64,000 nt of DNA from Chenopodium formosanum (Eukaryota; Streptophyta; Magnoliopsida; Caryophyllales; Amaranthaceae), in the NCBI GenBank assembly GCA_024500155.1, contig CM044867.1, positions 11,235,632 through 11,299,631 of the forward strand, given 5' to 3'. The notes beneath the pieces were generated by a model that had not been told where the DNA came from, did no database searches, and was given only the letters and a program-made list of their open reading frames with translations. Position 1 is the stretch's first letter; the number at the start of each line of letters is the position of its first letter. Positions 32,093-44,377 of this stretch are shown piece by piece. The position numbers and the translations under genes were made by a program.

Positions 32093-35000
32093 ATGACCCC
32101 AGTTTGCCCATTTGTCAAAGCTACTCATCCTGATGATGCCTCTTCAAAAAGAAGTGGTGAAAATATATGTAAACATGCAGCAGAACATGAGAGTAAAGCT
32201 AAAAGTGAGTCTGTTGATTCTGGCGTAAATGAACCTAAGTGTCCTCTTGGATATGATTCTCGTTCATTCAAAATTGGCCCTCTCAGCTGTGTGCTATGCA
32301 AAGCCCTTTTGTTTGAGAGCTGTAAATGTGTGCCTTGCTCCCACATATATTGCAAGTAAGTTAAATTTATTCGTGATCACTACTGCTTTCAACGCCTTTA
32401 TTTTTGAAGGAAATTTCACGATTATTATGTTACTGCTCCTTTCTATCCTTGACTAGGTTTCTTATTTTGCTTGGCAATCCAGGGCATGCATATCTCGCTT
32501 TAATGACTGTCCATTATGTGGGGCTGATATTGAGAAGATTGAACATGATGAAGAAACTCAAAAGCTTGTTGATAAGTTCATTGCTGGTCATGCCAGAATC
32601 AAGAGGTCTCCTGCCAGTACAGATGCCGAGGAGGAAGTTAGCAAAAATAAATCTGTGATTTATGAAGATGTCTCACTAGAGAGAGGTGCTTTTTTGGTTC
32701 AACATGCCATGAGGGTAAGTTGTGGTGTGAATAGTTAATGTCTAAAAGCATGCTAATGGATATTGAACTTGAAGTTAGTCAACTGTTAAGTTTTAGCTTT
32801 AAAAGTATGTTCAATCATGTACTTTCTTTTGTATTTGTAGGCATTTCGTGCTCAGAACGTGGAGAGTGCTAAATCCAGGCTGTCACTTTGTGCTGCCGAT
32901 ATCAGGGAACAATTAAAGGAATCTGGTAACAAGCCAGAACTGTGCTCCCAACTTGGGGCTGTGCTGGGAATGCTGGGAGATTGCTGGTATACTCTTTCCC
33001 TTTCTTCCCCCCTTTCTCTTACTTACACCTCATAGAACTTCACTATGCGCTAGGAACTGGATTGCTCATCCTTTTAGCATCATCAGAAGTTTATATAAGG
33101 CTACCTTAGTTTAGCACTTTAATGATGTATATTCAATTTTTCTAGATAATAATTATGAAAAAACCTTCATATAGTTTGATTGTTTGAGGAGTGATGAGGA
33201 AAGGGTTATCTACAGGGCTATCGATGTTTGACAGGTTATGGCTCTGCAGAAATTTCTAGTTTACATAAAGATCAAGGGAAGGTATTCAATGCATGGCTGA
33301 AATGTTTGAGATGACTCACTTAGTGTTAACTTGTTCATAAGAGCAAGGGTGACTTTCATTTATATTTTATTTACACAGTACTAAGGGTAGGCGGAATGCT
33401 ATATGTGTTAGTCTTTTCTGAATCCTATTATTTGACAATTTCCATAGTCTCTCTTGTTGTGAGATCTAGCCTTTGTTCAAGAACAATGTATTTGGTACAT
33501 TAGAATCATTGATATAATCTTTCATCCCTTGATTTAACTAATGTAGTAACCTTTGTACATCTTGTGGGCCTCAATAATTATTTTTTGTAACTTGTGGCTT
33601 ACACTGAGTTATTCCATGGTCAGATGCGTATATTGTGGCAAGTTCTTATGCAACCAATGCATAGATATGACTGTTAAGTAATAAATTTGTTTATTACTTT
33701 TTGAAAGTGTGAAAGATGGCAAAAGCAATGACACAATCGTTAAAACTCTAATACATGTATTCACTATTAAAGCTTAAAAATTCCCACAGTTTTCCAAACA
33801 TTGTTCTACTTTTATGTGTATTTCCCATCATCCTTGGGACCAAGAAGAACCGCTTTGAAGACATTAAGCATGCAATAATAATTTGTATCATATTTAGTAC
33901 AAGTGATGAGAAGACATCTTTTGTGCTATTTCCTCTGCAGGAGAAGTTAGCGAAAAGATTTCAGTATTTTTCTAGTTAAAAGGATAATGCTGCATACATC
34001 TTTGACACCTAATCGCGGTCACTGAAGGAGTGGAGGGGATCATTCTCCGTGTGACGTTTTTCATTTTGCTCAGCTTGTCTTATTGTCTTTCTCAGTGTCT
34101 GCACTATTACCTGTAGAACTGCAATTGTTTACAGAACTTTGGTCTTACTATACTTTTATGATCATACCCTTAACTGGAGCCCTGCTAAAGAACATAGCTG
34201 AAGACTTTTAGGAGGTTGAATAATCTGTGAGGGATGGACATTGAGTAAAGCACTTTGGTCTTACTGTTCTCTTAACAATACTATACCCATAACTGGGACC
34301 CATCAAAAGCAAGTAGCTCAAGACTTTTTAGCATGTTTAATTCTCTGTACCATATTAGGTGTACAACCTCCAAAAGCAACCCTCTGAGAAGAACCATCTT
34401 TGACATGTCTGAAGATTCTGGATCTCCCTTCTTTTTATAGCGCCAATTTCTTCTATAGGCAAAAGAGAGGGGAAGGGATTTAAAGTACTTTTCTGGTTGA
34501 CAGTGTGCATCTTTGAGTCCTGGGGTGATTGGGGGCATCATCATCATCATATATAGGGTAGAAGGAGAAGGATAAATTTGCAGAAGTTTTTCACTAAATG
34601 TGCTTATTTTTTCCACTAAATGTTCAATTTTAATTTTGAGCTGATAAATTTTTCAATATTCTGGAAAAATGGAGTGTATATATATATAAGTTTATTGCAG
34701 TCGTGCAATGGGAGATGCTGGATCTGCCGTCACCTACTTTGAAGAAAGTGTTGAATTTTTGTCACAAGTGCCTCCTGACGATATGGAGGTGATACATTCA
34801 CACATCATGTGACAGCTGCAAATTTAATCTGCAAATTTTACTGTATTGACACTAATTAATAATGAATATATTATTGGCAGATTATACACACTCTTTCCGT
34901 TTCACTGAATAAAATTGGAGACCTGAAGTACTATGATGGAGATCTGCAAGCTTCACTGAATAATATATTATTATTTCCGTTGTTTGGAAGTTCGTCGTAA

Positions 35001-35498
35001 TGCCATGTTAAATCACCATGATAATGCATCTCTGGTTAGCTCCTTAGTTTATTGAATATTCCTAGTAAATTTCTCTTTTGCAACTGTTCTTCATTGTGAA
35101 ATAGGAAAGCAGAAACGGTTATATATTATTCCTTTCTTTTTCTCTCTCCCTTTCATGGTTGCAAAACACAGGTTTCTTGTCAAGTGGTGATCAATGAGTG
35201 ATATAATAACCTGTTTCTTTTATTTTATTTTTTTCTGTATTGTATTTGTCTCAACGCTCTTACAACTTATAAGGTGACCATCACACCCAACTGTCTAACC
35301 TTCTGTTTTGTAAAAAGGATCTGGTTGTGACTTGTGAGCAATGCACTCTGTTTAATATTGGAACATTTCACCGAGCTAAATTTACTAGGTAATAGTATTT
35401 GCCAAATATGTTGTAGAAGGGAATAATTTCTATGAACACATCTGTGTTGGAGTTAAGCAGTGTTAGCTAATTGGGATTTGGGAGTATCTCAATGTAAA

Positions 35499-35531
<33 letters not shown>

Positions 35532-38058
35532 GTTTGTTAGGTGGGAACAATAAATATGGGAAAAAAAAACCTTAATGACAATAATGAGATCAACTTTTAT
35601 AACAGCAGTTAAAAAGTTTTATTTTTTAACTATTTTTTTTTTTTGAGAAGGTTTTGTGTAGAACGGACTCACGTGAGACCGGGCTCAGCAACAAAAATCG
35701 ATAATATTGTCTTATTTCTTGAAAAAAATTATCTTATTTCTGACTAAAATAGTTTTATTTCTGATAAAAAATATGTTATTCTTGACTAAATTAGTCTTAT
35801 TTCTGATAAAAAATTATCTTATTCCTAACTACAATAGTCTTATTTATGATAAAAATTATCTTATTCCTGACTAAAAATTTATAATTCCTAACAAATATTA
35901 AACCAATTAATATTTATCTAATACCTGACCATACTAATCTAAAACCTGACAATGAACGTCTAATACCTTGGCCCATCTGATTCAATTCACACCGCATATT
36001 GTCAGTGTTCTATTCATCCCCATATTCATCCCCTTGTTCTCCAGTGATGTATGTCTGTGTTTCTGTGAATTTGACACTTTTCTATTCCGGTGTAGAAGGC
36101 GGCTAATGGACCGAAATACGCTCCAGAAATCGTCTTCGAAATCGTCGGCGTCATGCTGTCAACAGAAGACGCCATTGAAATTGAGGTCTCTGAAGTTTTA
36201 TATGGGCTGATGAAGCAATCTCAAGCCCCATCGAAGCAAGAGGTGGGAAAATAATTAAATGTTTTAGCTAAATTGGATTCTAGATCTGTTCATGATTCTA
36301 AATCAATGGAATTTGTGATGAATTCTCCCTCTTTTTCGGACCAAATTGATGGAATTTGTGATGAATTTCTCCCAAAATCGAAACAGGACAGAGATAATGA
36401 AAGTTTCGAAGGTGCGTAAATGAATCAACCCAAAGGTTGAGGATGAAGAAGCAGCATTGTTCTCAAGTCCGGACTCACGTGAGTCCGTTCTACACAAAAG
36501 TTCCTTTTTTTGTTTTTAAATCCCTTGATGAATATGAGGATGCTAATTCTTCTAAATTATAAATTTGTCAAATGAAATGTGGTTCTAATTTAAAATTTGT
36601 CAAATGAAATGCTGCTGTGACAGAACAGCATTTCATTCAACAATTTTTAGTTTAAAAGAATTATATGTTTTGTCGGAATAACATTTCAACAAATAGGAAT
36701 TAGATATCCAATCCGAAATTTGAGATATTGCTATCCGAATCCGATTCAAAAAATTTCAGATATTTGAAAATTTCGGATTGGATGTTCCGGATATCCAACA
36801 TCTGAAATATTATACAATAATATCTAATTTAGATTTTCTAAAAAGAAAATGTAAGATAAAGCCCAAATTTTTGGATTTTGGATCAGAGTTATTCAATACC
36901 CAAAATATAGATATTCGGATTGGATATCCGTTATCCGAAATAATTTGGATATATTGGATATCTGAAAATCCGAAAATTGATATCCGAAGAGGTATCCGTA
37001 ATCCGAGAAATTTGGATCGGATACCTGATCCGAATTTATTTCGAACCGGACATCCTATATTATGGGATCAGATCTTTGAATTTTCAGATAGTTTTTCTCA
37101 GCTGTACATACAAAAACCCAACTGCATAACTTTTTACTAGTTACTACCTTGTCTTCTACTTTTTATGTAGTTAAGCAAATTTTATAATGTCTCTCTTCCT
37201 AAGTTATTGCTTCCTGTGATTCCAGACTTTAGATGTAGCAGTTTCTTTAGCAAAAGTGGCTGACGTTGACAGAGGGCTTGGTAATGAAGAGGGAGCTATT
37301 TCTGGCTTTCGTGAAGGTGTAAACATGTTACAATCTTTGAAGATAGACACTAGTCAAGAAGCACTTGAACAAAGGGTATGGCTTCTTGGAGTTCTTGGTC
37401 AAGCTCTACTATAATTTTTTTTTTTTTTGGTGGTTTTCCTTTTTCGCTTTTCAATTGATACCAAATTACTAAGGCCCTTATGTTTTGAAGGTCAAATTTC
37501 ATCTGCTTGGCTTCTTTTAGATTGCCAGATTCATGTCTCGCTATACTATGTAAATGCTGGTATATCAGTATATGTGGCAATTTAACCAGAAAAAATGAAA
37601 AATCTTGCAACCTGATGACTTGCAGTCATTTCCAGTTGAGATGGCTGAACTGTGTACAAAACTATATCCAAAGTTTATTAGCATGCTTTGTAAAAAGACA
37701 TGTCATGTAGGATGAAACTCTTCCTGAAAAATAATATCTCTATTAAGCTTTTCTCACTTAAAGCCCCTTCACAATTAGCGCTGTTTGAAAGTTACAGAGT
37801 ATTATTTTAGAAAGCCCATTGATCTTTCTGAACCTCTTCTTGTGTCTTGATATTTGAAGCAGTTGGACATGTAGTCAATAGCCTCCCGGTTCTTTAGTTC
37901 TTGTTGTAAATTTAGTAGTTTACTTTCATGCAGAAGTAGATAGATAGATATTCTTACATCAAACAAAGCTTACCTTTAAACTTGCCTTGCAGCGACTGTC
38001 AGTGTTGGAATTCCTCAATAGCCAAATTACAGAAAATCAACCAGATCAAACCAGCTAG
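32093..38058 (+). CDS. NCA1: NCA1-like RING/TPR catalase chaperone, frame-broken in exon 5
   Basis: Coding exons: 32093-32355, 32483-32714, 32841-32986, 34701-34788, 34881-35034, 37226-37375, 37993-38058, all with GT/AG borders and matching phases. The N-terminus has VCPFVKA and CPLGYDS motifs. A RING-like zinc finger follows (SCVLC, CVPCSHIYCKAC, DCPLCG), then a helical TPR-like region (AFRAQNVESAKSRL, LGAVLGMLGD, HTLSVSLNKIGDLKYY, LEVRRNAM, RLSVLEFL). This matches plant NCA1, known in Arabidopsis to be needed for catalase activity; the identification is from memory and strong. In exon 5 seven extra bases follow CTGAAT (34962-34968). The frame then hits TAA at 34998-35000 after 282 residues; without them the exons give 363. 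It is a recent pseudogene, a hypomorphic allele or an assembly error. Confidence 0.85.
32987..34700 (+). other. NCA1 intron 3 (1.7 kb)
   Basis: Donor GTATAC at 32987, acceptor TTATTGCAG at 34700. AT-rich. ORFs such as the one at 34281-34616 on the minus strand are incidental. No repeat with clear ends seen. Confidence 0.7.
35652..36499. mobile_element. TIR element in NCA1 intron 5 (848 bp)
   Basis: Perfect 26-bp terminal inverted repeats at 35652-35677 (TTTTGTGTAGAACGGACT then CACGTGAG) and 36474-36499. The right repeat extends the inner palindrome GGACTCACGTGAGTCC. Left interior has a 'cttatttctgactaaaatag' repeat with a period of about 40 bp (35710-35950); the right interior has two 'atggaatttgtgatgaattt' copies. 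No transposase. I see no clear target duplication, so the superfamily (MULE-like or hAT-like MITE) is open. Confidence 0.7.
36690..37090. repeat. Degenerate 'ggatatccgaa' repeat in NCA1 intron 5
   Basis: Many copies of GGATATCCGAA / TTCGGATAT in both orientations over 400 bp, probably an old DNA-transposon end region rich in subterminal repeats. An ORF across it is a by-product. Confidence 0.4.
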
Positions 38059-39103
38059 AAGACAGCTCCGTATGAATGAAAGTTGTGACACAAGAGTGAC
38101 AAGACCTCTGTATGATTCAACTTGGGCGAGTATATGTACAATAAAAGCTTATGTTTTTCGTGGAGATTGAGAATCTGTTGTTGATGGGAGGTACCCTTGG
38201 TAGAACTATGTGAAACCTTGGGAACGTGGGGATGTTATGCGGGCAACCCTTGCATGCCATATTTTATCTGCCCTTAAGATGATGACGATATGCTTTGTTC
38301 ACCTTCTTATGTGACTTTGTATCCTGGGAAAAAAATTGATTCTCTAAAATGTCATCGATTGTAAAGAAAACCACTTTCCTGTACATATAACCTTTATGCT
38401 GTAACAAATTCTTCAGTGTTGAAACTTGAAAGTATTATCCTGTGTTTCCTCAATAATAGTAGTCTGGTCTCGACAAAGATTGCTCCTCTTTCTGTAGCAT
38501 ATTTGCCAGTGTGTTATACATCCATGTGCTTGTATTATCCAGTTGCAGCTCTGGCACAAAAAACGAGTTTAGGAACGAAGATAAACCGTGATGAAATCAT
38601 AAGAGGCTAGTTATCGAAGCTTCTCAGAGCGAGGATCAGTCTCGCCTCTTGGGACACCAAGCAAGGTGGTGATGTGTATGATGTTGCTGTTGTGACATTC
38701 GTTTCCATAAATTGATGAGTGCAATTTTGAAGGAAAATGCATCTTTAAAAGATGCGGGGAGCAAATCAATAGGTAGGCAAGTAACTGTAGTGCCTTAGTG
38801 GTGGTGGTATATATTTGCTTTGCACTAAATATATACGAAGTATGTATTTTTAGTTTAATTTATACCACGGATCATTGAAAATATCAAGAACAGCAAGTGG
38901 GATAAGTTCTTTTTGAATCAACCACTGAGAAAAAAATATGGTATAGTTTTACAAAATTAAATGTGGATATCAAATAATCAAATCTTCAATACTATATACT
39001 AAAGTAATTACCGGCCTTATCCCCCTAATACACGTGTCACCCTTTCAATAAAAATTTTCCCGTAGTTTTTTGTTTATCTTTTAAAAAAGTTTGTTGCTTT
39101 TCC

Positions 39104-39149
<46 letters not shown>

Positions 39150-39659
39150 TTACAATAAAAAAAGATAATTTGGTAACTTTGTTAAATAAAAAAAATAATT
39201 TGGTTATCTAGATCTTCTTTCATTTATAAAAATTAAGAAAAGTTTGTCAACGCATGTTTTTAACGTATAATAACTCTAATTATCAACATTTATCGTAAAA
39301 TCATATAAAGTGGATATTAATACTTTTAATAATTATGCTTATACAAAATCTTTAATAATTGATTTTTAGTCATTTAAAATGTGATTCTTTACTAATAAAG
39401 CGTAGATAAATTTTATTTGAACTGGGTTAACTTTTTATCACTTTAGGCTGCATGTACAATAATTATTGTACACCCGATATTTTTAAAAGTTTGTATTCAA
39501 GAAAAAGTTTTAACCTTGTATTTAGGGAATGAGGCATAACAAGAATAATTAAATTAAATAAAATTAATATAATGGTAAAGTATAAGAATGTTACATATAC
39601 TATAAAATTGAATATTAGCAAAAAAAAAAAAAAAAAAAAAAGTAACCCTAAATCTAAGA
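38059..39659. other. NCA1 3' UTR and intergenic
   Basis: The first few hundred bases are probably the NCA1 3' UTR. An A-tract lies at about 39103-39146. The sequence near 39240-39320 ('cgcatgtttttaacgtataataac...taattatcaa') resembles the host sequence around the 51139-51360 MITE, so both may be copies of one old MITE. No gene. Confidence 0.5.
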
Positions 39660-40386
39660 CTAAAGATAGGCTATTTCGGATAGACGCAGTTGGGTACGAC
39701 AAGTAGGACAAGAGTTTTTTTTTAGCCACTTTACACCAAGTAAACAAACAATCCTTGTGAAATTTATGACCACACGTCTGCAAAACCCATATACTTTGCT
39801 GTTCGGGTATCTCCCATCCCTCCAAACAAATTGTGCATTCGGTGCAATTTTGAGTTACTTTCTTGGCTCGCTCTACGATCACTTTCACGGCTCGCTCTAT
39901 GTTCCTCAATTTCGCGCAACTCTTACATTCGGGATTGGGTTCCGGGATGATATTGGTCCTGATGTTGATCCACCCTGTGCGCTGCAGTCGACGGCCGTCA
40001 TTGGTCAGACGAATTAACTCTAGACGACGAAAGTCACATTTATCAGTTGGGATTTTGTTCACCTCTAACCTTGTGAGACCAATGAGCCAATCTTTAGTCA
40101 TGAACCCCAAAGCAGCACAATATATTTGTATTGTTATGTAAGTTTTGCTGGTTTGGGTCTTAAACAACCCATCTTTGCTCAAACAATACGAAAACTCATG
40201 GTTCCAATTTGGGTTCGAACCATCACACATATCAGACTGAGTTATACGAAAATCCACAGCCGGGACAAAATAGACTACAGCGTAGGTACGTATTCGCTGA
40301 ACAAGGCTCTGCGCCCAGATCCAAGGTGTATATTTTAGGGATTCTCCCGACTCTAAGGTCAAAACTAAACGCCATCCTTCTTCCAT
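39660..40386 (-). CDS. C2 domain-RING-H2 protein (putative E3 ligase), single-base frameshift
   Basis: From ATG 40386. Residues about 1-150 look like a plant C2 domain (WRLVLTLESGESLK start, YAVVYFVP, GSNPNWNHEFSY, LIGLTRLEV), implying membrane or calcium-dependent targeting. A RING-H2 finger follows near 180 (CTECTICLEG, TCGHKFHKDCLFTWC). The last ligand pair of the finger is out of frame: after the T9 run at 39715-39723 (A9 on the coding strand) the next frame reads SCPTCRTQL and stops at 39660. One base less restores the finger. In the annotated frame translation runs on into unrelated sequence. Intronless. Either a real lesion or a homopolymer miscall. Confidence 0.7.
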
Positions 40387-41133
40387 AAGGGTGTTTTGTC
40401 GAGCGTTGAAATAATTAGATTTTTACTTTTTTTTTTTTTTTTTGAATGATGACTCTCTCTATATACATATATATATTTATTGCTAACTTCCTAATCGTAC
40501 AAAATATACAAGATATAGATTGGTTAAAAAAGCGATAACGTAGATAATGGAATTAAATTGTGTTAATACATCTTTTAGTTTTTTTTTTTATCATGTGTTG
40601 AGAATAGACGATATATACAAAATATATCTTTTACTTTTTCTTTTTTTTTTAAAAAAAAAATAAATTATGATGATATTGCCGTGGTCATCCTAAAAACGAC
40701 TATCATAAAATGTTAGTTTTCTCTCATATACTAAAGTGAATTTTTAAGCTTCTACTGATTTTTTTTTTTTAATTATTTTTATAAAAAAATACTTTTTGGA
40801 AGAAATATATTAAAAAAAAAAAAAAAGTATTTTTTTCTTTTTTTTTTTTTTTTGAAGACCAAAAAAAAAAAATACTTGTATACTTGTATTTGAATGTTGT
40901 AAATTTTTTTTTTCTGTTTTTAGAAAATTAAACAAGAACAAGTAGGTTTTGATTGGTACTTAGACTGGATATCAAATCTCGTCTACATCAACAACCCCAA
41001 TTAATCCAATTAAATTGATCCAATCCCATTTCAGACATATTAAACAACATACCAAATAAACAAACAATTTCTCAAACTTACTACTTTAAAAATTGCAATT
41101 AATGAATTATATGAATTAGGAAAGAAAAGTTAC
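40387..41133. other. AT-rich intergenic with A/T tracts
   Basis: Many short A and T runs. It should contain the rest of the PP1 gene (minus strand) if that were complete, but no phosphatase exon is seen. Confidence 0.6.
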
Positions 41134-41326
41134 CGCAGATCCTAATTGGGGCACGAAGTTGAAGAAGATTAGGCTGAGATAGAAAGATATTACGAGCGTT
41201 GACACAAAGTTGGCGGATCTCACCTTCAGATAATTGCACCTGTTTTCCTCCTTTACCTTCTAATAATCTCCTAATTATATCATCCAATACATTTTCATCC
41301 ATTGTTCCTTCCATTGTCATCATCAT
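41134..41326 (-). pseudogene. Type-1 protein phosphatase (TOPP) exon 1, orphan
   Basis: About 64 residues from ATG 41326: an N-terminus with VLDDIIRRLLEGKGGKQVQL, then IFLSQPNLLQLRAPIRIC, matching the conserved N-terminus of plant PP1 catalytic subunits. The exon ends at a proper donor (TGCG then GTAACT), just before where GDIHGQ would follow. None of the catalytic metal-binding motifs (GDIHG, GDYVDRG, GNHE) is found downstream on this strand, where the C2-RING gene starts within 750 bp. Most likely a truncated gene or a transposed exon. A very long intron is possible but less likely. Confidence 0.7.
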
Positions 41327-41527
41327 TTTTCCCCTAAAATTAAAATTAATTCTGACCCTAATCCAAAAAACTACTCAAATCCCAATTAAATTGAACGAAA
41401 ACCCAGAAAAAAGAAGAAATCTTTTTGGAGAAGAGTGAGAAAGAGAGGAAATGGAGGAGAGAGAAAGAGGAAGAAGGTATATTAATGCAGGTAATGTTTA
41501 CATACTATAAATCAGTCAATCAACAAA

Positions 41528-41599
41528 GTCGTTGTAGTATAGTGGTAAGTATTCCCGCCTGTCACGCGGGTGACCCGGGTTCGATCCCCGGCAACGGCG
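41528..41599 (+). tRNA. trnD-GUC: tRNA-Asp (GTC)
   Basis: 72 nt with all four arms: acceptor GTCGTTG/CAACGGC (one G-T pair), anticodon stem CCCGC/GCGGG with anticodon GTC at 41561-41563, T-loop GTTCGATCC, discriminator G, no intron. It is followed at once by a T8 terminator (41600-41607). The gene sits in the 5' flank of the PP1 exon. Its 3' end is the exact primer complement of the Athila-B PBS. Confidence 0.97.
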
Positions 41600-41708
41600 T
41601 TTTTTTTAATGTAAGTCTTATTTTTCACTCCCCCCCAATAAAAGTGGATACGGCTGCTAATTTTTAACATAAGATTGCGTTCTCATCATAATGTTAATTA
41701 AACTTTGT

Positions 41709-41763
<55 letters not shown>

Positions 41764-41908
41764 AGCAATCGCTACTCCTCTGCTGATTCAATCTTACGAG
41801 CATGAGCATGTGTTATTTATTTATTTTTTTCTTTACTAGTAGTGGTAGTTTATTGTATGACAGCATAAAATTTGTTTAAAAAAAATATATATATTATCCA
41901 AATTTATT

Positions 41909-41961
<53 letters not shown>

Positions 41962-43399
41962 GATCCAAATTTATTAGTTAAGTGATAAGCTGATAACTAA
42001 TAAAGTTATTAATCTAACCTCAAATATTTAAAAAAAAAACTGTAGTATACAGTTATACACCGTACTGAAAAAAAAGTTTGGATTAAAGGAAGTTCTATAA
42101 TAATTGAAACTTAGGGATCTACAGTTTATATAATTGTATTCTAGCAAGGATATTTATTTATTCTTGTACAAAATTGCTTAGAAATGCTTCTTCAGTTCTT
42201 TCAGTAAAAATTCCCATTCAAGGGGAAAGAATACTCATCTCATGCATGCACATAAGGTTTCTTTGTGGATTTCTGGTGTATCCTCTGGTTTATGTATTGC
42301 AGCTATACTTTACATCAACTGTCAACCGTCAACCTTAAATACTTGCTGTCAACTATAAATTTTGAGCTCGAATTTACCTGCGGGATAAAACCACTTGTAT
42401 TAAATTGTTGATAGCTTCTTGTTTACTATAAGCAGACTTGTTAAACATCTTACGATCTCACCTTATCTTAGCTTCAAGGGTAGCTCTAAATTCACTATCG
42501 AGCACTGAAATATCAGACTCCTAGAGACTTTTCGACACCAGTTTTGGAAGTTTCAGAGCTCCATCTGGAGAGCCTGTTCCCAGTATAGGAAATTATAGAA
42601 TATCGTAGTGACACCAATACAGCCACAAAAGGTACTTTAAATCAACAAAAATATAACATGATCTCTACTGCCCAAAGATCACAGTACTCAACATTATCTT
42701 ATGATATTCAGGATGGGATCTAAAAGTGACCCGATTAGATCAATGATATAATGATGCATGATTTATCATTTACGAATAAATAGAAGAGTCAAGGGAGAGG
42801 CTGGACTCAAAAGATCCTGTATCTTTGATTTATCTTCAAGCATCCTAAAATTGAGACTCAGTAGTTAAAATGAATTTGTTGCTTTTTAGGAATGGTCGAA
42901 TGGACGGTGGTTTTCAAATATTCATATAATTATATAAATTCTTTAATTATGATCCAATGGAATATAAACTCTAATCAACTCTTCATTTAAATAGTTAGCC
43001 TTCTGGTAAGCAGCATTTCCAAGGACTATACTCAGGGACAGACGGACAGCTACATATAGAATCTGGACCTCCTCACACCCTGTCTTATAACTGTTATAAG
43101 ATTGATATAGATCAATCTCAATTTTTGTTCTGTAGCTTAATAAGGTAATGAAAGAATCGTACTAGAGCAACAAGTAAAAAAATTTCACATTGTAAATTGC
43201 AATATAATATTGGAAAATTATAACAAAACGGAAGTTTTGAAATCCTTACACAACATAAAATCCATATGTAAACTGCAGCAAGCTATCTTAATCATTTTTA
43301 TCACATGAATCAGCAAAATACCACCCTAAGCAGCTTCACAAAAGAGTTTTTTATACGTACTTATCAGTATTCACTTGGACTTATCTGCAGCAAGTAATC
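41600..43399. other. Intergenic with long homopolymers
   Basis: T8 terminator of the tRNA, an A-tract at about 41716-41759 and a T-tract at about 41911-41956, of 40 or more bases each. No gene recognised. Confidence 0.6.
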
Positions 43400-44377
43400 T
43401 TACTTATCTTCATTTCTTGAATCAGGCAAATCATTTTTAACATCACCACCCTGAGCAGCTTCTTCAGCATATTGCCCGATGAGTTTCAGGATCCACCTTA
43501 TCGTCCACTGCGCTGTAAAAACCCCAAAAAGACCAGTAGAAATTAAGGTACCAAATCCAACAGCCATATGAACTTGCCAGCTCTTTTGGACGAGATCCCC
43601 TAATTGGGTGTGCTTGGTTAGAACGTTCCAAACCAGGGAATAGACCAGATTCTCATACACGAGGAATGCAATTGAAACAGTCACAACAGTGCCCAAATCC
43701 ACCTTTTCATTTGTTATCCTCCCTCTCACAACGACACCACAACAGCACACAACCCTAGATATCCAGCCTACAATGTTGCTAACATTTGTATCCTTGGTTC
43801 ACAACCTTCTTAACTACCACCATATTGCAGCAACACATCCAGCCTTTAATCTGGTAGAGGATCCCATTAGACGGAGAACCACTCATTGGATTCAGCTGTT
43901 GAGTGTGGCATAACACAATCCCCTGTTGACTTTGCGGATCAACCACAGGATCAGTGGATGGATCTGGAATAGGATTGTCTGAATCGGGCATGTAGGAAAA
44001 GCGTTGATGTTGCTCTTCAGATGTCTCAGATTGCTGCTGGTCCAACATGATCTGCAGCTGCGGCTGGGCTAACTGGATCTGCTGCTGCAGCTGTCCATGC
44101 ATACGCAGCTTGCTTTGCTGCAGATCCTTCTGCCTCCGTTCCTTCTCCAGCTTCTCCTGCCCTGAAGACACCTGTATCTCCTGCTGTAGTGTCTCTATTT
44201 CCATCTCCATCGACAAAATGTCCTCCTTCAAGTTCAACATGATTGCAAATCCTGTTCTTGCATTTCTATCAGCTTATGTTGTTCTTCACGTTGTGACAGA
44301 TTAGATCCCCCAGATTCAATGTCAGGATCATACACTCTATTAGTCAGGTGCCTCCACAGTGAAGAAAACTTGCCCAT
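43400..44377 (-). CDS. Unidentified coiled-coil protein with two membrane segments, frame-broken
   Basis: Best start ATG 44377 (MGKFSSLWRHLTNRVYDPDI). Around 44240 the frame must shift by one to continue into a Glu/Gln-rich coiled coil (MEIETLQQEI, EKLEKERRQKDLQQSKL) and a Pro/Asp-rich linker. A further ORF (43400-43750) has two hydrophobic segments (TVVTVSIAFLVYENLVYSLV and VHMAVGFGTLISTGLFGVF) and an acidic tail. An intron probably joins the last two parts, but I could not fix the sites. I do not recognise the family. Three collinear pieces on one strand suggest a real gene, recently damaged or misassembled by an indel. Confidence 0.45.
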
